DNA of 60,565 bases from an uncultured Sphingobacteriales bacterium (lineage in GTDB: Bacteria; Bacteroidota; Bacteroidia; Chitinophagales; Chitinophagaceae). The stretch covers positions 1 through 60,565 of the forward strand of contig CAMLFX010000004.1 in assembly GCA_946479435.1 (NCBI GenBank), given 5' to 3'. A program made the translations under genes and the position numbers. The notes under the pieces are model-generated. The model ran no database searches and was not told the DNA's origin. It saw only the letters and a list, made by a program, of their open reading frames with translations. Positions 43,428-50,883 of this stretch are shown here, piece after piece (within the stretch, counting starts at the first letter, position 1; every line of letters starts with the position of its first letter).

Positions 43428-44014
43428 TTGCGCGCCCTTGATAATAGTTTTTGGTGCAAGGCTAGTATTTGCGGAAGTATTGCGGTTACATCATCATTGG
43501 TAATTATATAGTCGCACAGTTTCATTTTTTCATCTTCATCCATTTGCTGCGCTATGCGGTTCAGCACTTTTTCCTGTGCTACATTATCGCGCTCTGTGGC
43601 ACGTAGTATGCGTAGCTTCATAGGTGCATATACGCCCACTATTATATCCATTTCTTTGTTAGTGCCACTTTCAAAAAAGATGGCAGCTTCTTTTATTATA
43701 TATGGGCTTTTTTGTTGCAATACCCACTCTTTACTATAATGAATAACAGCTGGGTGTACTATTGAATTCAGTTGTTGCAGCAGATCGGGCCTGTTAAAAA
43801 CGGCGGTAGCGATCTCTTCTCTTTTCAATGCACCATTTACATATACCTGTGCACCAAAAAGTTCTTGTATGCTTTTTATTAATTGATGGTCATTTTCCAT
43901 CAGGTAGCGTGCAGTTGCATCAGCATATAATACAGGTATGCCAAGTGTTTCAAACACCTGGCATACTATAGTTTTTCCGGAGCCTATGCCTCCTGTAATA
44001 CCAACCTTGAGCAT
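43424..44014 (-). CDS. coaE: Dephospho-CoA kinase
   Basis: A 196-residue P-loop kinase. GITGGIGSGKT at 5-15 is the ATP-binding loop, with VLYADATARYLM and VHPAVI as further family motifs. It phosphorylates dephospho-CoA in the last step of coenzyme A synthesis. It is the third gene of a compact - strand unit (DUF1573, yajC, coaE) with ten-base spacings. Its stop overlaps that of the M1 peptidase gene. Confidence 0.93.
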   Translation of the reverse strand: MLKVGITGGIGSGKTIVCQVFETLGIPVLYADATARYLMENDHQLIKSIQELFGAQVYVNGALKREEIATAVFNRPDLLQQLNSIVHPAVIHYSKEWVLQQKSPYIIKEAAIFFESGTNKEMDIIVGVYAPMKLRILRATERDNVAQEKVLNRIAQQMDEDEKMKLCDYIITNDDVTAILPQILALHQKLLSRARN

Positions 44015-44024
44015 TACACTATAA

Positions 44025-44387
44025 TTATTTTACTGCAGTACTAGTAGTCGCTGTAGCAGCGCCTTCAGTTTTTTTACGGAATGCTGCGGTCATTTCCATC
44101 GATACGGCTGACCGCTCTATAACCATGAAGTTGCCGCGGCTAACTTCAATTTGCAATGTGCCATCATCGTTTATACGGTTAATAACGGCATGAATGCCGG
44201 CTGTTGTGACTATACGTTCGCCTGCGGCTATGGTTTCGGCAAATTTCTTTTGATCTTTTGCACGTTTAGCTTGTGGACGTATCATAAAAAAGTACATCAC
44301 TACAACCATACCTACCATTATTAATAAAGATGGCATTGCACTTGGCTGTTGTGCTTGCAGCATTACTGTCAGAAGATTTACAAACAT
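44025..44387 (-). CDS. yajC: Preprotein translocase subunit YajC
   Basis: A 120-residue protein with one N-terminal membrane helix (about 18-37, LLIMVGMVVVMYFFMIRP) followed by the conserved RPQAKRAKDQKKF and a small cytoplasmic domain (GERIVTTAGIHAVINRI). YajC associates with SecDF at the Sec translocon. It lies between DUF1573 and coaE with ten bases on either side. An Ala/Thr-rich tail ends the protein. Confidence 0.92.
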   Translation of the reverse strand: MFVNLLTVMLQAQQPSAMPSLLIMVGMVVVMYFFMIRPQAKRAKDQKKFAETIAAGERIVTTAGIHAVINRINDDGTLQIEVSRGNFMVIERSAVSMEMTAAFRKKTEGAATATTSTAVK

Positions 44388-44397
44388 GAGTATTGAA

Positions 44398-44898
44398 TTA
44401 TTGTGTTATCAAATTTAATTTATGAGCTTCACCTTTTACATCTGCTTTTATGTAGAGGGTATAATTACCTCTTTTTGAATTGGTAGAAAGTGAAACCGAT
44501 TTATTTTGCGGGCCGTGTTTATCAGCAGAATTGAATTTAACTTTTACTACATCAGTTTTACCGGGTGCTATTGGTTCGCGAGGATAGTCGGGCACAGTAC
44601 AGCCACAAGAACCAATTGCATTGGTAATGATCAGGGGCGATTTGCCGGTATTGGTAAATGCAAAATCATAAGTAGCTACTTCACCTTCCTGCATACTGCC
44701 AAAATCATGCGTTGTATCCTTAAAATCCATCACAGCCATACTATCTAAGGCTACTTTGTCTATGCCACTTGCAGATCTTGGATTGTTAACAAGTTCAGTA
44801 GATAAATGTCCTTTACCTTCCAGTGCCGGTTTTTCACCTTCACTCATACAGGAAGCCAATGACAAGCAGCAAATTGAAACAAGCAAATATCTTTTCAT
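44398..44898 (-). CDS. DUF1573 lipoprotein
   Basis: About 166 residues starting at MKRYLLVSICCLSLASC, a lipoprotein signal with the lipobox Cys at 17; an ATG two codons earlier (44904) would be within two bases of the predicted transcription start. The DUF1573 domain (about 55-155) has THDFGSMQEGE, FTNTGKSPLII, and the conserved GSCGCTVPDYP, an immunoglobulin-like fold. Function is unknown; it is widespread in Bacteroidota. A -7 element abuts the nusB stop just upstream, giving the unit its own promoter. Confidence 0.85.
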   Translation of the reverse strand: MKRYLLVSICCLSLASCMSEGEKPALEGKGHLSTELVNNPRSASGIDKVALDSMAVMDFKDTTHDFGSMQEGEVATYDFAFTNTGKSPLIITNAIGSCGCTVPDYPREPIAPGKTDVVKVKFNSADKHGPQNKSVSLSTNSKRGNYTLYIKADVKGEAHKLNLITQ

Positions 44899-44912
44899 AT
44901 TCATTTATGTTG

Positions 44913-44920
44913 CAAAAGTA
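44913..44920 (-). promoter_or_regulatory. -7 promoter element abutting the nusB stop
   Basis: On the - strand TACTTTTG, an exact match, begins directly after the nusB TAG stop. It lies 14 bases before the ATG at 44898 and should drive the DUF1573-yajC-coaE unit. Confidence 0.5.
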
Positions 44921-45856
44921 CTATTTACGTACGCGTTCTTGTTTTTGTATCATTTTTTCTTTTTCCAGGTCTTTTAGGATATTATCTAAAACCCCATTGA
45001 TAAATTGTCCGCTTTGCAGCGTGCTGTATAGTTTACCTACTTCAATATATTCGTTAATAGTTACTTTGGTAGGTATAGTAGGGAAGTATAACAATTCCGA
45101 AACACCCATTCGTAGCAATATAAGATCTATTAATGCAATACGTTCAGCATCCCAATTAATTAACTTAGGCTGTATTAACTGCATTATATATGCTTCTTTC
45201 TCCAGCACAGTGCTCATCAATTCGTAAGCATATTCTTTTTTCTCGCCGGAAACAGGGCTTAAAAAATTTATTTTACTACTGCTTTTAAAGAAGTTTTCCA
45301 TCAGCATCAGCGTCATATCTCTATCGTCTTCCCAGCCAGGAAGTTCTTCAGAAAAATAAGTTTGCAGTGCTTCATTTTCCAATATCATTTTTTGCCAAAT
45401 GAACTGGATAATAGCCTTCTCTGTTTTAGGGTCCCTGCTTTGCTCCGATATATAAGTAAGATATTCAGGTGTCTTGCTTAATTGCTGATATATCTTTTTT
45501 ATCCACTCTTCGCTTACAAAGTGTTCAGATTTCGATTCTTTTACTTTTTCTACAAATGTCTGGTTTGAAAGTACTTGCCATAAGAATTCATTACCTGCTA
45601 TCTTAGTATTTACATTCAGGTCTTCTTTCGATGGAAGGTATTTGGATGAGCGCTGAATAGAATCATTTTCAGCATATTGTGCAGTACGTAACGTATATAA
45701 TATCGATATGGTTAACAGATCTAACGATCTGGTCAATTTCTCATTTAAAATATTTGATCCAAGTTTTTTGCGGCTCTCTACATCGCCGGTTTCGCTCGTT
45801 GCAAGTGTGTACAACGTTTGCATCACCTTTACTCTTATATTTCTACGACTGATCAT
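44921..45856 (-). CDS. nusB: Transcription antitermination factor NusB, long form
   Basis: A 311-residue NusB. The N-terminus (RRNIRVKVMQTLYTL) and the C-terminal helical block (ALIDLILLRMGVSELLYFPT, TINEYIEVGKLYST, FINGVLDNIL) are typical, with an inserted middle region that makes Bacteroidota NusB about twice the length of the E. coli protein. It acts with NusE in ribosomal RNA antitermination. It has its own -7 element (45888-45895) and lies just after the efflux-operon terminator. Confidence 0.92.
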   Translation of the reverse strand: MISRRNIRVKVMQTLYTLATSETGDVESRKKLGSNILNEKLTRSLDLLTISILYTLRTAQYAENDSIQRSSKYLPSKEDLNVNTKIAGNEFLWQVLSNQTFVEKVKESKSEHFVSEEWIKKIYQQLSKTPEYLTYISEQSRDPKTEKAIIQFIWQKMILENEALQTYFSEELPGWEDDRDMTLMLMENFFKSSSKINFLSPVSGEKKEYAYELMSTVLEKEAYIMQLIQPKLINWDAERIALIDLILLRMGVSELLYFPTIPTKVTINEYIEVGKLYSTLQSGQFINGVLDNILKDLEKEKMIQKQERVRK

Positions 45857-45887
45857 ATATTAAATTAAGAACCTTTTTTTGCGGCTG

Positions 45888-45895
45888 CAAAGATA
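45888..45895 (-). promoter_or_regulatory. -7 promoter element for nusB
   Basis: On the - strand TATCTTTG, an exact match, lies 31 bases before the nusB ATG and after the efflux-operon terminator. Confidence 0.5.
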
Positions 45896-45911
45896 GGATT
45901 TTACAACGACA

Positions 45912-45942
45912 TGTATAAAAGATGGCCCCTAAAAAGGGGCCA
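45912..45942 (-). terminator. Terminator of the efflux operon
   Basis: On the - strand TGGCCCC (45942-45936) pairs with GGGGCCA (45929-45923) around TTTTTA, followed by TCTTTTATAC. It lies between the MFS stop and nusB. Confidence 0.82.
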
Positions 45943-45968
45943 ACTAATCATCATCTATATAAACCTAA

Positions 45969-47549
45969 CTAATGCATTGCTTCTGCCAAATCAACTTTTT
46001 TCTTCTTGTTACCTTTTACCATCAATACAAACGGGATACATATCAGGAACATTATACCCAGATACAGGAATACATCCATATAAGACATTACCGATGCCTG
46101 TTTATATACCGAGTAGTCCATTGCCTTATATGCAGTATTCAATGCAACATCGGGCGATAGCCCTTTCGCCATAAAGCTCGCCTTCATACCGTTTATGCGG
46201 TTCATTACAGCGGGGTTGTTAGTATCCAGGTAACCTACCAGGTCTTGCCTATGCAGCATATTTCTGCGCGAAATAAATGTGGTGATGAGTGCCACCCCGA
46301 AAGAGCCGCCCAATTGGCGCATCATACCCGTAAAGGCAGCACCTTGCCCTATTTCCTGGCCCTTCAACGTGGAAAGAGATAGGGTGGTAATAGGGATAAA
46401 CAGCATACCCATACCTATCCCCCTCATTATCAAAGGCCAGAAAAATGCTTCAGCACCGGTATCGGGAGTTATTATTTTATACCCCCAAAAGCTAAAAACA
46501 AAGAACAGGAACATACCGCCTGCCACCAGGTATTGTTGTGGTACGCCTTTCTGCAATAACCGGCCTATGATGGGCATCATAAATGCAGTTGTTAATGCTG
46601 CCGGTATCATTAGCGCTCCCGACTGTTGGGCTGTCCAGCCTAAGGTAGCTTGTGTGTACAATGGTATAATAAATGTGGACCCATATAAGCCAAATCCCAA
46701 TATAAAAGAAAGTATAGTACCGACTCGCAGATTATTATTTTTCAATACTCTCAGTTCTACAATAGGTTTCTTGTATGTAAGTTCTCGCCACACAAAGAAG
46801 AAAAATCCCAGTACGGCAACAACAGTTAGTAATGTTATTGTTATACTACTGAACCAATCATCTTCCTGGCCACGCTCCAATACATATTGTAAAGAACCCA
46901 CACCTGCTGCAAGAAGCCCTATGCCCCACCAGTCAATACTGCCACGTGCTGCTTTTTCGCCATATTTAGGACTGCGTACAAATTGAATAGTAAGCAGCGT
47001 AGCTATAACACCTATTGGTATATTGATGTAGAATATGTATGGCCATGAAAAGTGGTCGACTATATAGCCACCTAGGGGTGGGCCAAGTGTAGGGCCAATA
47101 ATAACGCCTAAACCATATATAGCTTGTGCCATGCCGCGCTTTTCAGGTGGATAGCTTTCTGTAATAATGGTTTGCGATGTAACCAGCAAAGCACCACCGC
47201 CTAAGCCCTGTATGAAACGGAAAAGTACCAACTCCCAGATACCATTAGCGTTACCACACAGGAACGAGGATACTGTAAATATGATAATGGACGCTGCGAA
47301 ATAATTGCGCCTGCCAAACTGTTGCGATAGCCAGCTGGTCATAGGCACTATGATAACATTGGCGATAGCGTATGCGGTGATAACCCAGCCTACCTCGTTC
47401 AAAGTAGCGCCAAGGTTACCTTTCATATCATTTAAAGCCACGTTTACGATGGTTGTATCAACGATTTCCAGCAGGGCGCAAAATATTGCTGTTACCGTAA
47501 TAATAACCCTGCGAAAACCATATTCAACCAATGAATTTTGTTCTAACAT
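45969..47549 (-). CDS. DHA2-family drug efflux permease (EmrB type)
   Basis: A 526-residue major-facilitator protein with about 14 membrane helices. Helix 1 carries the drug/proton antiporter motif VDTTIVNVALNDM, helix 2 region SWLSQQFGRRNYF resembles motif A, and GPTLGPPLGGYIVD is motif C. It exports toxic compounds using the proton gradient through an HlyD adaptor and TolC. It is the last gene of the TetR-TolC-HlyD-MFS unit, 34 bases after the adaptor, and is closed by a hairpin terminator. Confidence 0.92.
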   Translation of the reverse strand: MLEQNSLVEYGFRRVIITVTAIFCALLEIVDTTIVNVALNDMKGNLGATLNEVGWVITAYAIANVIIVPMTSWLSQQFGRRNYFAASIIIFTVSSFLCGNANGIWELVLFRFIQGLGGGALLVTSQTIITESYPPEKRGMAQAIYGLGVIIGPTLGPPLGGYIVDHFSWPYIFYINIPIGVIATLLTIQFVRSPKYGEKAARGSIDWWGIGLLAAGVGSLQYVLERGQEDDWFSSITITLLTVVAVLGFFFFVWRELTYKKPIVELRVLKNNNLRVGTILSFILGFGLYGSTFIIPLYTQATLGWTAQQSGALMIPAALTTAFMMPIIGRLLQKGVPQQYLVAGGMFLFFVFSFWGYKIITPDTGAEAFFWPLIMRGIGMGMLFIPITTLSLSTLKGQEIGQGAAFTGMMRQLGGSFGVALITTFISRRNMLHRQDLVGYLDTNNPAVMNRINGMKASFMAKGLSPDVALNTAYKAMDYSVYKQASVMSYMDVFLYLGIMFLICIPFVLMVKGNKKKKVDLAEAMH

Positions 47550-47583
47550 AAAGTGTTTTAATACCTTTTCGGCAGTGATGATA

Positions 47584-48732
47584 TTAGTCTAAATGCACGT
47601 CCACATCTACGTTCATGCCCGGGCGTAGTTCTTTCACCTCTTTATCGTTAGGATTAGTGAACTCAATTTTCACGGGAAGGCGTTGCACTACTTTCACAAA
47701 GTTGCCTGAAGCGTTATCAGGAGGTAATAATGCAAACCTTGCGCCTGTAGCGGGTGAGAATGAAGTTACTTTTGCTTCAAATTCATGCCCGGGATATGCA
47801 TCTACTTTTATTGTAGCCCTCTGCCCAATTTTCATTTTATCCAGTTGTGTTTCTTTAAAGTTGGCAACTACCCACACTTTCTTGTCCGTTACTACGCTGA
47901 ATAGCGATTGGCCGGCTTGTACAAATTGTCCTGGTTGTACGTTCACTTTCGATATCAGACCATCTTCAGGTGCCGTAATCACGGTATATGAAAGATTTAG
48001 CTTTGCGTTTGCCACATCAGCTTCATGTTGTTTGATATTTGCATTTGCGACACTTACTTGTTCACCTGTTGCATTACTTTGCGATGCGACAGCATTTGCT
48101 TGTTGCGTTGCAGCATTTCTTTGTTCTATCAATACTTGCAACTGGCGTTCAGCAGTTTGTTTTTGGGCTGTTGCTTGTTCAAATTGTTGTTGTGTAATAG
48201 AGTGGTCTTTTATCAGGTTAGCATAGCGGTTATAATCCTGAGTTGCCCTCCACACGTTAACCTTAGCAGTTTCAATTTGTGCGTCGGCGGTAGAAACATT
48301 GGCCCTTGAAGATGCTATATTGGCGCGCGATGCTGTTGTTGTTGCTTCTGCAACGCTCAGGTTGCTTTGTGCCGCCACAAGTGCGGCTTCTGCCTGTTGT
48401 AGCTTTATTACGAGATCGCGGTTATCTAAAGTTACCAGCGTATCTCCTTTTTTTACCATTTGGTTATCCGATACCCTTACTTCCGATACATAGCCTGAAA
48501 TTCTTGGAATCACAGGATTAATATTGGCGTCTATTTGTGCATTGTCTGTTTCTTCGTGGTGCTGGGCATGTATATATTTTGTAATACCGAATGTGCCGCC
48601 AACAAGTACCAGCAAAATCAGTACGATTGTGAAACGTTTGTTTACTTTTTTAGGTGCCTGTGGCGTTGCCGCTGCTGAAGCTGCTGCTGCGGCAGCGGTA
48701 TGATTGGTGTTTACTTCTTTAACGTTTTCCAT
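47584..48732 (-). CDS. HlyD/EmrA-type membrane-fusion adaptor
   Basis: A 382-residue adaptor. A short Ala-rich cytoplasmic head is followed by one membrane helix (33-52, FTIVLILLVLVGGTFGITKY) and an AHHEETDNAQIDA stretch typical of EmrA proteins. A lipoyl half-domain (VSDNQMVKKGDTLVTLD), a long Ala/Gln-rich coiled-coil hairpin (about 105-225), the second lipoyl half and a beta-barrel (VWVVANFKETQLDKM) complete it. It links the MFS pump to TolC. It lies 33 bases downstream of the TolC gene in the same operon. Confidence 0.92.
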   Translation of the reverse strand: MENVKEVNTNHTAAAAAASAAATPQAPKKVNKRFTIVLILLVLVGGTFGITKYIHAQHHEETDNAQIDANINPVIPRISGYVSEVRVSDNQMVKKGDTLVTLDNRDLVIKLQQAEAALVAAQSNLSVAEATTTASRANIASSRANVSTADAQIETAKVNVWRATQDYNRYANLIKDHSITQQQFEQATAQKQTAERQLQVLIEQRNAATQQANAVASQSNATGEQVSVANANIKQHEADVANAKLNLSYTVITAPEDGLISKVNVQPGQFVQAGQSLFSVVTDKKVWVVANFKETQLDKMKIGQRATIKVDAYPGHEFEAKVTSFSPATGARFALLPPDNASGNFVKVVQRLPVKIEFTNPNDKEVKELRPGMNVDVDVHLD

Positions 48733-48765
48733 ATAAGTATTTTGAATGCTTTTTGTAGATAATGA

Positions 48766-50127
48766 TTATTGATTGATATTTAATGTGCCGGTAGTTTCCA
48801 GTAGTTTATTGTACGATACTACAGCATCAGCTTTAGCAAATTCATAGTTTAGTTTTGCTTGTAGTTGTGCTACATCTGCATCCAGCAGATCGTTTGTGGT
48901 GGCAAGGCTGTTATCGTATTTATTTTTGGTGATGCGATAGTTTTCATTTGCCTGCTCTACAGCTTTTGCATATACTTCTATCTTCTTTTGGTTCGATATA
49001 TATGCCTGGTACGCTTGTGCTGTTTGCAGGCGTATAGCATCTGTTAGCATACTTCTGTTTACTTCTACCTGCTGCATCCGTGCTTTAGCTTGTGCCACTT
49101 TCGATCCCGTTTTCCATAAAGATGACGGGCTGTATTTTACACCAATGCCGCCATTTATAGCGTTGGTAATAGTAAGCAGGTTGGGTACATCAGCTGCTAT
49201 ATAGCCACCTGTTAGTGCCAGCGACGGAAAATAATCGCCTTTTGCAGCCTTTATTCCTGCATCTGCCGCTTTACGCCTCATGTCCACAGCGTTAATATCT
49301 TTCCTGTTTTCCAGCGCTTTCGCTTCCCAGGTGGTAAATCCTTCTATGTCACTTGTGGTATTGAATGTTTGCGCATCAGGTATTATTTGCTCATCTTCAG
49401 GCAGGCCAAGCATCAGGTTCATATTGATGTAGGTGATCTTCCAGTTGTTTTCGGCATCCACAAGTGCAAGCTCTACGTTAGATTGCTGTAATTGTGCTTT
49501 AAGCAGATCGTTTCTTGCAAGCAAACCATTTTGTTCAAGGTTGCTTAAATCCGATACGCGTTGCTGCGATTGTTTCAGGTTTTCTTTTACAATATCAAGA
49601 GCCGCTTTTGCTTTGTACAAATTGCTATATGCAGCAATTGTGTTCTGTATCACTTCTTCACGATTCTGTTCAGCATCAAGCTTTTCAGCTTCAGCAAGGT
49701 AGCGTGCAGCGTCTATACCATTTTGTATCTTAAAGCCAGCAAATATTGGCAGGGATAGGTTGGCTATGCCGTACATTGCCTGGTCAACTTTAGGGCTCGA
49801 GGAAGCTGTTGTGCTGCCACCGGTACCTGTCCCTTCACCATTTTGCGATGATTGCCCAAGGTTAAGTTTTAAGTCAACATTAGGCTGGTTCAACCTCATG
49901 TATGCACCTGAAATACTTACATCGGGCAGGCGGCGATCTTTAGCTTCGCGGAGCGATGCGTTTGCTTCTGCAACTTTGGCGTTGCTTAGTTTTAGTTGAT
50001 TGCTGTTTTGCAGACTTAGCTTGATAGCTTCGTCCAGGCTCAGCTTTCTAGGTTCGGCCGAGACATTAGCTATAGTTAATACAGCTAAACTCAGCGCAGC
50101 TATGTTTTTTAAAATACTAGGCCTCAT
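48766..50127 (-). CDS. TolC-family outer-membrane factor of the efflux operon
   Basis: A 453-residue outer-membrane factor. The signal peptide covers residues 1-24 (ending VSAEP), and two long helical-hairpin repeats follow (SLDEAIKLSLQNSNQLKLSN broken by variation; KYDNSLATTNDLLDADVAQL). A Gly/Ser/Thr-rich insertion near 95-110 lies in the first barrel region. It provides the exit duct for the HlyD/MFS pump encoded just downstream. Its start overlaps the end of the TetR gene by 11 bases, so regulator and duct are translated in tandem. Confidence 0.92.
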   Translation of the reverse strand: MRPSILKNIAALSLAVLTIANVSAEPRKLSLDEAIKLSLQNSNQLKLSNAKVAEANASLREAKDRRLPDVSISGAYMRLNQPNVDLKLNLGQSSQNGEGTGTGGSTTASSSPKVDQAMYGIANLSLPIFAGFKIQNGIDAARYLAEAEKLDAEQNREEVIQNTIAAYSNLYKAKAALDIVKENLKQSQQRVSDLSNLEQNGLLARNDLLKAQLQQSNVELALVDAENNWKITYINMNLMLGLPEDEQIIPDAQTFNTTSDIEGFTTWEAKALENRKDINAVDMRRKAADAGIKAAKGDYFPSLALTGGYIAADVPNLLTITNAINGGIGVKYSPSSLWKTGSKVAQAKARMQQVEVNRSMLTDAIRLQTAQAYQAYISNQKKIEVYAKAVEQANENYRITKNKYDNSLATTNDLLDADVAQLQAKLNYEFAKADAVVSYNKLLETTGTLNINQ

Positions 50128-50749
50128 GTGTTAATATAGATTTGAACAATGTTTTTAAATGTATAGTGAGTTTTTTACGCAGCAGTTTTTGAAAATCATC
50201 TTCAGGCATATCCTGCAAACCATTTAATTCTTTGTAAAAATGCTGAGTGGTAACTACCTGGTTAGTAGTGCCTATCATAGTAGCCATCATTAGTGGTACA
50301 TCAATATTTTTTTTGAAAACGCCTTTTTTCTGACCATCGTTTATTAATTGCTTAATGAGCAATTGATTTGACTTCTTCATTTCATTCAGCATATTGCCAA
50401 GCGGACTTTCTTTTTGTGCCATCTGCTCACGGACAATTATTTTATGAAAGTCCTGTTGAGCAAAGTATTTGTCCAGGTAATTATCTATTAATTGGTAAAC
50501 CTTGTCTAGTGGTTTTCTGCTATCATCGTGCAGCATATTTTCCAGCTGCAACTTCACATTTGCCCAATGTCTTCCAAAAATTGCTTCCAGCAATTTTTCT
50601 TTCGAACCGAAATAGTAAGATATCATCGCAATATTTACATCTGCCTCTTTTGCAATGTCTCTCACAGACGTGCCCGCAAAACCATTAGTAGCAAATAGCT
50701 TTTGTGCTACCTCTATTATATGTATTTGTTTATCTGATTGTGGTTCCAT
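50117..50749 (-). CDS. TetR/AcrR-family repressor of the efflux operon
   Basis: A 210-residue regulator. The N-terminal helix-turn-helix spans about residues 10-55 (ATNGFAGTSVRDIAKEADVN, ISYYFGSKEKLLEAIF), followed by an all-helical ligand domain. Members repress their own operon and release DNA when they bind the exported compound. It is the first gene of the four-gene efflux unit and lies 28 bases downstream of a promoter overlapped by AAACG/CGTTT inverted repeats, the expected autoregulated arrangement. The ligand is unknown. Confidence 0.92.
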   Translation of the reverse strand: MEPQSDKQIHIIEVAQKLFATNGFAGTSVRDIAKEADVNIAMISYYFGSKEKLLEAIFGRHWANVKLQLENMLHDDSRKPLDKVYQLIDNYLDKYFAQQDFHKIIVREQMAQKESPLGNMLNEMKKSNQLLIKQLINDGQKKGVFKKNIDVPLMMATMIGTTNQVVTTQHFYKELNGLQDMPEDDFQKLLRKKLTIHLKTLFKSILTHEA

Positions 50750-50783
50750 TGTATTTCTAAATCTTTTATTTCTTTCGGCGGCA

Positions 50784-50815
50784 CAAAGTTAAACGGTCGT
50801 TTGATTTTAAACAAA
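50784..50815 (-). promoter_or_regulatory. Full promoter of the efflux operon
   Basis: On the - strand the -33 element TTTG (50815-50812) and the -7 element TAACTTTG (50791-50784) are exactly 20 bases apart, which makes this the best-formed promoter in the window. The start codon of the TetR gene follows at 50749. Confidence 0.72.
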
Positions 50816-50822
50816 CGTTTAA
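50789..50822. promoter_or_regulatory. Putative TetR operator repeats
   Basis: TTAAACG (50789-50795) and CGTTTGA (50798-50804) form an inverted repeat with one mismatch around GT. A second palindrome AAACGTTT lies at 50813-50820 within a TTAAACG-like context. The first covers the end of the -7 box and the second covers the -33 box, so a bound repressor would block polymerase. Confidence 0.6.
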
Positions 50823-50883
50823 TTGATTTTATCAATAGATTTTTACACTATTAGGATAGGTGTTTCTTATTGAAATAATATAA

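Noticed and set aside
46279..46986. 235-residue open frame on the + strand inside the MFS pump gene
   Set aside because: It is antisense to an intact, well-conserved MFS gene, has the Pro/Ile-rich composition of a shadow frame, and matches no family.
47615..48226. 203-residue open frame opposite the HlyD adaptor
   Set aside because: It is Cys/Ser-rich, as expected from the complement of Ala/Gln-rich coiled-coil codons, and has no domain.
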